This document shows, piece by piece, positions 56,967 through 62,856 of a DNA stretch of 62,856 nt. Source of the stretch: Streptomyces mayonensis (GTDB lineage: Bacteria > Actinomycetota > Actinomycetes > Streptomycetales > Streptomycetaceae); assembly GCF_018982965.1 (NCBI RefSeq), contig NZ_JACBYP010000041.1, forward strand, positions 1 to 62,856. Reading direction: 5' to 3'. The translations under genes were made by a program, and so were the position numbers. Below the pieces are notes generated by a model that worked only from the letters and a program-made list of their open reading frames with translations, was not told where the DNA came from and did no database searches. Positions within the stretch are counted from its first letter, which is position 1. Every line of letters begins with the position of its first letter.

Positions 56967-57006
56967 CCGGCACCCGAAATGAACCGTCCCTGGCTCCAAG
57001 GTGAAC
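56967..57006 (-). promoter_or_regulatory. PHO box between phoU and phoR
   Basis: On the minus strand, 11-base direct repeat units start at GTTCACC, AGCCAGG, GTTCATT and GTGCCGG. Units one and three fit the PhoP consensus GTTCACC closely. The order is that expected for PhoP binding over the divergent phoU and phoRP promoters. Confidence 0.75.
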
Positions 57007-57079
57007 TCTGGGCGACGAGTGTTCGAGGTCGCACCCGGATGGCTGGGGCGGGGCTGTTCGCCGTGCCTAACCTGGAGGC

Positions 57080-58495
57080 ATGGACGTGAACGCGGCGGTC
57101 GCCGCAGTGGCAGCGATCGCCGGAGTGCTCACCGGCGTCATCGCCATGCTGGCGTTCCGCTGGAGCGAGCGCGACCAGAAGCGGCCCACGCGGACCTCCC
57201 TGCACACCGACCCCGTACTCCCGCCCGGCGTGGACACGGTCCTGTCGGTGCTCAGGTCCTCCGCGGTCGTACTCGACGAGGCCGACGCCGTGGTCAAGGC
57301 CAGCTCGGCGGCGTACGCCCTCGGCCTGGTCAGGGGCGGCAAGCTCGCCGTGGACCCGATGCTGCAGATGGCCCGTGACACCCGCAGGGACGGGGAGATA
57401 CGACAGGTCGAACTGGACCTGCCGCGCCGCGGGAACGGGCGGGGGGAGGCCCTCGCCGTCTCCGCGCGCGTCGCGCCGCTCGGGTCGCGGCTGGTGCTGC
57501 TGCTGGTCGAGGACCTCACCGAGGCCCGCCGCATCGAGGCCGTGCGCCGCGACTTCGTCGCCAACGTGAGCCACGAGCTGAAGACGCCGGTGGGCGCGCT
57601 CTCGCTGCTCTCCGAGGCCGTCATGGACGCCGCGGACGATCCGGAGGCCGTGGAGCGGTTCGCCGGGCGGATGCAGATCGAGGCGACCCGGCTGACCAAC
57701 CTGGTCCAGGAGCTGATCGACCTCTCCCGCGTCCAGAACGACGACCCCCTCGACGACGCCGAGCCCGTCCGGGTGGACGAGCTGGTCGCCGAGGCGATCG
57801 ACCGCTGCCGGCACGCGGCCGGCACCAAGCAGATCACCATGGCCGCCGGCGGCACCGCGGACCTGCACGTACGCGGCAACCGCGGCCAGCTCGCCGCCGC
57901 CCTCGGCAACCTCGTGGAGAACGCCGTCAACTACTCGCCGGCCCGCACCCGCGTTGGCATAGCCGCCCGCCGCGTCGCCGCCACCGGGGGCGACCTGATC
58001 GAGATCGCCGTGACCGACCAGGGCATCGGCATCTCGGAGAAGGACAAGGAACGCGTCTTCGAGCGCTTCTACCGCGTCGACCCGGCCCGCTCCCGGGCCA
58101 CCGGGGGCACCGGTCTCGGTCTCGCGATCGTCAAGCACGTGGTCGCCTCGCACGGCGGGGAGGTCACGGTGTGGAGCGCCGAAGGCCAGGGCTCCACGTT
58201 CACCCTGCGGCTGCCGGAGTCGGGCCTCGCCCGCGACCGCGCGCGGCAGCGTCCCGACCGCACCGGACTCGGCGACGAGGCCGAGCGGTCCGACTCATCC
58301 CCTCATGCATCGGATGCATCGGATGCATCGGATTCACCGGGTGCGTCAGGTGCGTCAGGTGCATCTGATGTATCCCGTACATCGCATGCGTCTGATGTGT
58401 CCGGTGCCTCCCACGCATCCCGCACGTTCCACACATCCCATACATCCCATACATCCCCGTACGAAACGCTTCCCGCCCCGGAGGTCCTTCCGTGA
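57080..58495 (+). CDS. phoR: PhoR sensor histidine kinase with repeat-built C-terminal tail
   Basis: 471 residues. One N-terminal transmembrane helix (about 6-28), a PAS-like region, H-box NVSHELKTP, N-box LGNLVENAVNYSP, G1 DQGIGIS and G2 GGTGLGLAIVKH. It phosphorylates PhoP on phosphate limitation. The catalytic part ends near residue 381; about 90 residues of Ala-Ser-Asp/Gly/His repeats follow. TAACCT lies 6 bases before the ATG, so the mRNA may be leaderless; the GTG of phoP overlaps its stop. Confidence 0.93.
   Translation: MDVNAAVAAVAAIAGVLTGVIAMLAFRWSERDQKRPTRTSLHTDPVLPPGVDTVLSVLRSSAVVLDEADAVVKASSAAYALGLVRGGKLAVDPMLQMARDTRRDGEIRQVELDLPRRGNGRGEALAVSARVAPLGSRLVLLLVEDLTEARRIEAVRRDFVANVSHELKTPVGALSLLSEAVMDAADDPEAVERFAGRMQIEATRLTNLVQELIDLSRVQNDDPLDDAEPVRVDELVAEAIDRCRHAAGTKQITMAAGGTADLHVRGNRGQLAAALGNLVENAVNYSPARTRVGIAARRVAATGGDLIEIAVTDQGIGISEKDKERVFERFYRVDPARSRATGGTGLGLAIVKHVVASHGGEVTVWSAEGQGSTFTLRLPESGLARDRARQRPDRTGLGDEAERSDSSPHASDASDASDSPGASGASGASDVSRTSHASDVSGASHASRTFHTSHTSHTSPYETLPAPEVLP
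58308..58451. repeat. 16 tandem 9-bp repeats in the 3' end of phoR
   Basis: Units such as CATCGGATG, CGTCAGGTG and CATCCCATA follow without gap for 144 bases. Because the unit is 9 bases, expansions keep phoR in frame and add three residues each. Confidence 0.88.
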
Positions 58496-59172
58496 CCCGT
58501 GTGCTCGTCGTCGAGGACGAGGAGTCCTTCTCCGACGTCCTGTCGTACATGCTCCGCAAGGAGGGCTTCGAGGTCGCCGTGGCGACCACGGGCCCCGACG
58601 GACTCGACGAGTTCGAGCGCAATGGCGCCGACCTCGTGCTCCTCGACCTGATGCTGCCCGGCCTGCCGGGCACCGAGGTCTGCCGCCAGCTGCGCGGCCG
58701 TTCGAACGTCCCCGTGATCATGGTGACCGCCAAGGACAGCGAGATCGACAAGGTTGTCGGGCTGGAGATAGGGGCCGACGACTACGTCACCAAGCCCTTC
58801 TCCTCCCGTGAGCTGGTCGCCCGCATCCGTGCCGTACTGCGCCGCCGCGGCGAGCCGGAGGAGGTTGCTCCGGCCGCCCTGGAGGCCGGGCCCGTCCGCA
58901 TGGACGTCGACCGGCACGTGGTGACGGTCGGCGGCACCAAGGTCGACCTGCCGCTCAAGGAGTTCGACCTGCTGGAGATGCTGCTGCGCAACGCGGGCCG
59001 CGTGCTGACCCGCATGCAGCTGATCGACCGGGTCTGGGGCGCCGACTACGTCGGTGACACCAAGACCCTCGACGTCCACGTCAAGCGGCTGCGCGCGAAG
59101 ATCGAGCCCGACCCGGGAGCGCCGCGGTACCTGGTGACCGTACGCGGGCTCGGCTACAAGTTCGAGCCGTAG
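58492..59172 (+). CDS. phoP: PhoP response regulator (OmpR family)
   Basis: 226 residues. Receiver domain with phospho-acceptor Asp in LVLLDLMLPG and Lys in DYVTKPFS; winged helix with LKEFDLLEMLLRNAG and TLDVHVKRLRAKIE. It is the master regulator of phosphate genes. The GTG start overlaps the phoR stop (GTGA). Confidence 0.95.
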   Translation: MTRVLVVEDEESFSDVLSYMLRKEGFEVAVATTGPDGLDEFERNGADLVLLDLMLPGLPGTEVCRQLRGRSNVPVIMVTAKDSEIDKVVGLEIGADDYVTKPFSSRELVARIRAVLRRRGEPEEVAPAALEAGPVRMDVDRHVVTVGGTKVDLPLKEFDLLEMLLRNAGRVLTRMQLIDRVWGADYVGDTKTLDVHVKRLRAKIEPDPGAPRYLVTVRGLGYKFEP

Positions 59173-59195
59173 GCCGGCCGCGCACACGCGCGTAC

Positions 59196-59244
59196 ACGAA
59201 GGAAGGGCGGGACCTCCGCGTGAGAGGTCCCGCCCTTCCTTCGT
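59196..59244. terminator. Perfect 21-bp bidirectional hairpin terminator
   Basis: A 21-bp stem around a 7-base loop between the convergent phoP and lipoprotein genes. The right arm is followed by TCGT. Confidence 0.88.
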
Positions 59245-59255
59245 TCGTACGGTGC

Positions 59256-60002
59256 TCAGTGACCGGCTTCGGTTCCGGTTCCGGCCTCGGTGCCGGTCCC
59301 GGTGCCGGCGTCCGTGTCCGCCGAGGCGTCGCCGGTGGGGGTCCCGGCGCCGTCCGTGCCGCCCGTGGCCTCCTCGCCGCCGGGGGCCGTCTCGCCGTTC
59401 TCCGGGGCGCCGGAGGACTCGCCGCCGGCCGGCTCGCCGGAGGCGTCACCGGAGGGCTCCGCGGACGCGCCGGGCGCCGAGGGGACCTCGCTCGGGCCCC
59501 AGCCGGAGAAGTAGCCCTCGGCCGGGACGACGAAGGCGCGCAGGCCGACCTCGCCGGTCTTGCTGAAGGTGAAGGTGATCTTCTGCGCGTTGCCGTCCTG
59601 GACGGCCTCGCGGCTGCTGGGCAGGACCGCGGCGGCGTTGTCCTTGCCACCGATGATCAGGGAGCCGCCGGCCGGGACGGTCAGGTCGCCCTGCTCGCCC
59701 TTGGCGGGCTTCAGCTCGGCGGACTTGTCGGTGCCGGAGACGGTGATCGACTCCAGGATCTGGTCCGTCCTGCCGCTGTTGAACAGGGTGGCGGAGATGG
59801 CGGCCGGGCCGGTCGACTCCAGGTCGGGCTGGGTGATGACGACCGCGTTCTGGATCTCGATGTCGCCGACGGTCGTGGCAGCGTGGTCCGGCTTGATCTC
59901 CAGAGACTGGGCGTTGTGACCGGCACCGCACGCGGCGAGCGAGGCGATCGAGAACGCGATGGCGGCGGCGGCGAGGGCACCGCGTCGAAGGCTGCTGCTC
60001 AC
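59256..60002 (-). CDS. DUF461-like lipoprotein
   Basis: 248 residues, GTG with AAGGAG upstream. Lipobox SLAAC (Cys about 25). A copper-chaperone-like beta domain (about 35-165) includes DIEIQNAVVITQPDLESTGPA and VPAGGSLIIGG, and the last about 80 residues are a Gly/Ala/Glu/Thr tail. It lacks an obvious Met/His copper site, so copper binding is doubtful. It is convergent to phoP. Confidence 0.78.
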   Translation of the reverse strand: MSSSLRRGALAAAAIAFSIASLAACGAGHNAQSLEIKPDHAATTVGDIEIQNAVVITQPDLESTGPAAISATLFNSGRTDQILESITVSGTDKSAELKPAKGEQGDLTVPAGGSLIIGGKDNAAAVLPSSREAVQDGNAQKITFTFSKTGEVGLRAFVVPAEGYFSGWGPSEVPSAPGASAEPSGDASGEPAGGESSGAPENGETAPGGEEATGGTDGAGTPTGDASADTDAGTGTGTEAGTGTEAGH

Positions 60003-60245
60003 GGCGGCGGCAACTCCTTGGACTCGAGCGGGGTGGCGGCAACGGATAAAGCCGCCCTAAGTGACTGTCAGCGGCCCCAAGGCTACCGAGCCGTTCTCCG
60101 GCCGCCGCACCCGACCCTCCCCGAACGGCCCGCGGCTTCGCCCGGCAGGCGGTAGGCCCGGACGGTCCCCTCCGGCTGCCACCCGTACGTCCGGGACGGC
60201 TTTGCGGCGCGTACTCGTCCGCCATTCGGATAAGAAGCACTCCGG

Positions 60246-60293
60246 CATACGGACGTCCATACGGGCGTCCATACGAGCGTCCATACGGGTCGC
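60246..60293. repeat. Four tandem 12-bp repeats (CATACGGACGTC type)
   Basis: CATACGGACGTC, CATACGGGCGTC, CATACGAGCGTC and a decayed CATACGGGTCGC. They lie in the 679-base gap 60003-60681 between the lipoprotein and carD. The rest of that gap has AT-rich patches near 60300-60560 but no gene I can support. Confidence 0.85.
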
Positions 60294-60624
60294 CGACCGG
60301 GCGCGAATTTTCCGTGAAGGAATGCGCGGACGGCCAGGAAATTGATCATCGGACCGGTCGGCGGGGCGTGTCGTGATCAATTCCGGATTCGGCCGGAACC
60401 TCGCCCCGGCCACCGAACGGAGTAGCGGAAGTCGCACGCGCGGAACCAGACATTTCGGGATCTTCAGGCCGGTGTGCGGCCCTCCGGGGGTGTGTGACAT
60501 GCGTGTTTCGCCCGGCCTGAACAGCCGCTCCGACCTGCGAATACTTTCTTCCGTTCGCCCGGCGCAGCACGTTCCTGTTGCTGTTGTCAAGCCCCGAGAT
60601 ATGCCCTGACCTGCGAAAACGCCA

Positions 60625-60653
60625 TTCAGAAGACGTCGAATCCGTGTTACCCT
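60625..60653 (+). promoter_or_regulatory. carD promoter
   Basis: TTCAGA and TACCCT are separated by 17 bases, about 28 bases upstream of the carD ATG with a GGAAGGGG ribosome-binding site. Confidence 0.5.
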
Positions 60654-60681
60654 GGATAGCCACGGAAGGGGTACCTGTCAC

Positions 60682-61164
60682 ATGACGTTCAAGGTTGGCG
60701 ACACCGTGGTCTATCCCCATCACGGGGCCGCGCTGATCGAGGCTATCGAAACTCGCCAGATCAAAGGCGTGGACAAGACCTACTTGGTGCTGAAGGTCGC
60801 CCAGGGCGACTTGACGGTACGTGTGCCAGCGGACAATGCGGAGTTCGTCGGCGTGCGTGATGTGGTCGGTCAGGACGGACTGGACCGGGTCTTCGAGGTG
60901 CTGCGCGCGCCGTACGCCGAGGAGCCCACGAACTGGTCGCGTCGTTACAAGGCAAACCTGGAGAAGCTCGCCTCCGGCGACGTCATCAAGGTCGCGGAAG
61001 TCGTGCGCGACCTGTGGCGCCGCGAGCGCGAGCGTGGACTCTCCGCAGGTGAGAAGCGCATGCTCGCCAAGGCCCGCCAGATCCTGGTGAGCGAGCTGGC
61101 TCTCGCGGAGAACACCAACGAGGACAAGGCGGAGGCCCTGCTCGACGAGGTGCTCGCCTCCTGA
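60682..61164 (+). CDS. carD: CarD-family RNA polymerase-binding regulator
   Basis: 160 residues. The N-terminal Tudor-like RNAP interaction domain (FKVGDTVVYPHHGAALIEAI, KTYLVLKVAQGDLTVRVP) and the helical C-terminal DNA-binding domain with a conserved Trp (VRDLWRRERERGLS, AEKRMLAKARQ type) are complete. In mycobacteria CarD stabilises open complexes at many promoters and is essential. It is upstream of ispD-ispF as in other actinobacteria. Confidence 0.95.
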   Translation: MTFKVGDTVVYPHHGAALIEAIETRQIKGVDKTYLVLKVAQGDLTVRVPADNAEFVGVRDVVGQDGLDRVFEVLRAPYAEEPTNWSRRYKANLEKLASGDVIKVAEVVRDLWRRERERGLSAGEKRMLAKARQILVSELALAENTNEDKAEALLDEVLAS

Positions 61165-61568
61165 CCCGAGGCGAGGCGCAGGCCGCACACCACCCGGACC
61201 GGCGCAGCTGAAATGCCGCGGTGCCCGATGACAGCCCTGCTGTTGCCGGGCGCTGCGGCATGTTCGTACCCGCGTGTTCTCAACACCCGGTGCCGTTTCT
61301 CAACCCCGTGCCGTGGGGTGTGTCGTGCCTTCCTGGGCGGGTGTCGTGCCCCCGAGGACGCTCGACGCCGGACGTGGTTTCGTGCGTCCGGGTCTCCGGG
61401 CGACCATGATCCTCGTACGCTCGTCCCGGGAGGCTTCCCCGGGTCCTGGCGTGCCGGGCCCGGGCTGCAGGCTCGACCAGGGTCACGGAAGGGTCCGGTC
61501 AAGGCGTCGCGCCCGGCACGGTGAGGCCATACCCAACTAGGTCGAGTACACAAACCTGACAGGAACCG
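61165..61568 (+). other. 404-base gap between carD and ispD
   Basis: No gene or strong hairpin is visible. AGGA lies just before the ispD ATG, and a promoter for ispD may lie near 61530-61550 (ACTAGGTCGAGTAC). Confidence 0.4.
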
Positions 61569-62357
61569 ATGTCTGACGATTCGCGTCCCTCGCCCGCCCG
61601 GATGCCGTCGGAGGCCTCCGTCGGCGACCGTACGAAGACCAGGACCGCGGCCGTCGTTCCGGCCGCCGGCCGGGGAGTACGGCTCGGACCGGGCGCTCCG
61701 AAAGCCCTGCGCGCTCTGGGCGGCACGCCCATGCTCATCCACGCGGTCCGGGCGATGGCCGCCTCCCGGGGGGTCTCCCTCGTGGTGGTCGTCGCCCCGC
61801 CGGACGGTGCGGCCGAGGTCAAGAGCCTCCTGGACGCGCACGCGCTGCCCGAGCGGACGGACTTCCTCGTGGTGCCCGGCGGCGAGTCGCGCCAGGAGTC
61901 CGTACGGCTCGGTCTCGAGGCGCTGCCGGCCGAGTACGGGATCGTCCTCGTGCACGACGCGGCCCGGCCGCTGGTGCCGGTGGACACGGTGGACGCCGTG
62001 ATCGACGCCGTACGGGACGGCGCCCCGGCCGTGGTGCCGGCGCTGCCGCTCGCCGACACGGTGAAGGAGGTGCGGCCCGCCCGGGTGCCGGGTGAGCCGG
62101 AGCCGGTGGTGGCGACGCCGGAGCGGGCGCGGCTGCGGGCGGTGCAGACACCGCAGGGCTTCGACCGGGGGACGCTGCTGCGGGCCCACGGGACGGTGAC
62201 CGAGAACGTCACGGACGACGCGAGCATGGTGGAGCAGCTCGGGCTGCACGTGGTGGTCGTACCGGGGCACGAGGAGGCGTTCAAGGTGACGCGGCCGCTT
62301 GACCTGGTCCTGGCGGAGGCCGTGCTGGCGCGCAGGAGGCTGAACGATGGCTTCTGA
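61569..62357 (+). CDS. ispD: 2-C-methyl-D-erythritol 4-phosphate cytidylyltransferase
   Basis: 262 residues. The nucleotide-binding AAVVPAAGRGVRLGPGAPKA (start about 22), VLVHDAARPLV and VQTPQGFDR motifs are all present. It makes CDP-ME in the MEP pathway of isoprenoid synthesis. A 25-residue N-terminal extension (Ser/Pro-rich) precedes the domain. Its last 11 bases overlap ispF. Confidence 0.94.
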   Translation: MSDDSRPSPARMPSEASVGDRTKTRTAAVVPAAGRGVRLGPGAPKALRALGGTPMLIHAVRAMAASRGVSLVVVVAPPDGAAEVKSLLDAHALPERTDFLVVPGGESRQESVRLGLEALPAEYGIVLVHDAARPLVPVDTVDAVIDAVRDGAPAVVPALPLADTVKEVRPARVPGEPEPVVATPERARLRAVQTPQGFDRGTLLRAHGTVTENVTDDASMVEQLGLHVVVVPGHEEAFKVTRPLDLVLAEAVLARRRLNDGF

Positions 62358-62853
62358 ACCGGACTGGAGCACGGCGGTGCTGCCGCAGGTCGGGATCGGG
62401 ACGGACATCCACGCCTTCGAGGACGGGCGGGAGCTGTGGTGCGCCGGGCTGAAGTGGGACGGCGAGGGACCCGGGCTGGCCGGGCACTCCGACGCCGACG
62501 TGGTCGCGCACGCGGCGTGCAACGCGCTGTTCTCCGCCGCGGGCGTCGGCGACCTCGGGCAGCACTTCGGTACCGGGAGGCCGGAGTGGTCCGGGGCGTC
62601 GGGGGTGACGCTGCTGACGGAGGCGGCGCGGATCGTGCGGGCCGCGGGGTTCCGGATCGGGAACGTCGCGGTGCAGGTGGTGGGGGCGCGGCCGAAGATC
62701 GGCAAGCGGCGCGAGGAGGCGCAGGAGGTGCTCTCCGCCGCGGTCGGGGCGCCGGTGTCGGTGTCGGGGGCGACGACGGACGGGCTCGGGTTCCCGGGAC
62801 GGGGGGAGGGGCTGATGGCGGTGGCTACGGCGTTGGTGGTGCGGGTTCCCTAG
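62347..62853 (+). CDS. ispF: 2-C-methyl-D-erythritol 2,4-cyclodiphosphate synthase
   Basis: 168 residues, complete. Metal ligands in GTDIHAF (DxH) and GHSDADVVAHA, plus the ARPKIGKRR and GATTDGLGFPGRGEG blocks. It forms MEcPP from CDP-ME2P. The ATG lies 11 bases before the end of ispD, so translation is coupled. Confidence 0.94.
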   Translation: MASEPDWSTAVLPQVGIGTDIHAFEDGRELWCAGLKWDGEGPGLAGHSDADVVAHAACNALFSAAGVGDLGQHFGTGRPEWSGASGVTLLTEAARIVRAAGFRIGNVAVQVVGARPKIGKRREEAQEVLSAAVGAPVSVSGATTDGLGFPGRGEGLMAVATALVVRVP

Positions 62854-62856
62854 CCG

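Noticed and set aside
1..62856. tRNA, rRNA, IS elements, prophage or integrase attachment sites
   Set aside because: Nothing with cloverleaf structure, transposase or integrase motifs was recognised on either strand.

Overview
The window is a chromosomal segment of a Streptomyces (high-GC actinomycete). This rests on base composition, GTG starts, many leaderless starts, and a gene order that I recall from the S. coelicolor core chromosome: a cysA-type sulfurtransferase, nur, the devE/devA/devB cluster, mshA, gpmA, phoU-phoR-phoP, carD, ispD and ispF. No rRNA, tRNA, CRISPR array, intact insertion sequence or prophage was seen. All functions are read from motifs and recalled family features; no search was run.

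Layout. 1-3.5 kb: a membrane protein fragment, a DUF2993 protein, and a sulfur operon headed by a leaderless cysteine-containing leader peptide. 3.5-5.9 kb: a sodium:solute symporter with a 43-residue small subunit. 6-8.1 kb: a VOC protein and a secreted protease with two serine-protease domains. 8.3-11.8 kb: an XRE/DUF397 module, a nitrobindin-like protein and small proteins. 11.9-17.3 kb: nur, ygfZ-like, dtd, rsiG (both c-di-GMP motifs visible), an asparaginase and an Eis-like acetyltransferase. 17.4-20.8 kb: a duplicated developmental module of small membrane protein plus DevA-type regulator, ending in devB. 21-29.2 kb: accessory enzymes and regulators, including gldA, divergent TetR/SDR and TetR/TetX-like pairs, and an XRE regulator behind a perfect inverted repeat. 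29.2-40.5 kb: HbhA-like, DUF2516, a receiver-PP2C phosphatase, NlpC/P60, mshA, an AraC/DUF2000 pair, an MFS pump and gpmA. 40.8-48.3 kb: a patchy region with Uma2 and GntR pseudogenes, a siderophore-interacting protein, two lipoproteins and a TetR-controlled redox/DinB/phosphotransferase operon. 48.6-53.9 kb: a CocE-type hydrolase, a POT peptide transporter, an 11-unit minisatellite, a VOC protein and an AraC/GyrI regulator. 54-56 kb: a compact minus-strand group with a 51-residue Cys/Gly-rich peptide, a small membrane protein and a stand-alone LanC-like cyclase. 56.1-62.9 kb: phoU, phoR, phoP, a lipoprotein, carD, ispD and ispF.

The most interesting candidates are the possible RiPP group at 54.0-56.0 kb, the Cys-leader attenuator in front of the sulfurtransferase, the TetX-like monooxygenase divergent from a TetR-type repressor, and the tandem-domain protease. 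The DevE C-terminal run-on antisense to a small gene, the repeat-built PhoR tail, and the many short tandem repeats in promoters also deserve a look.
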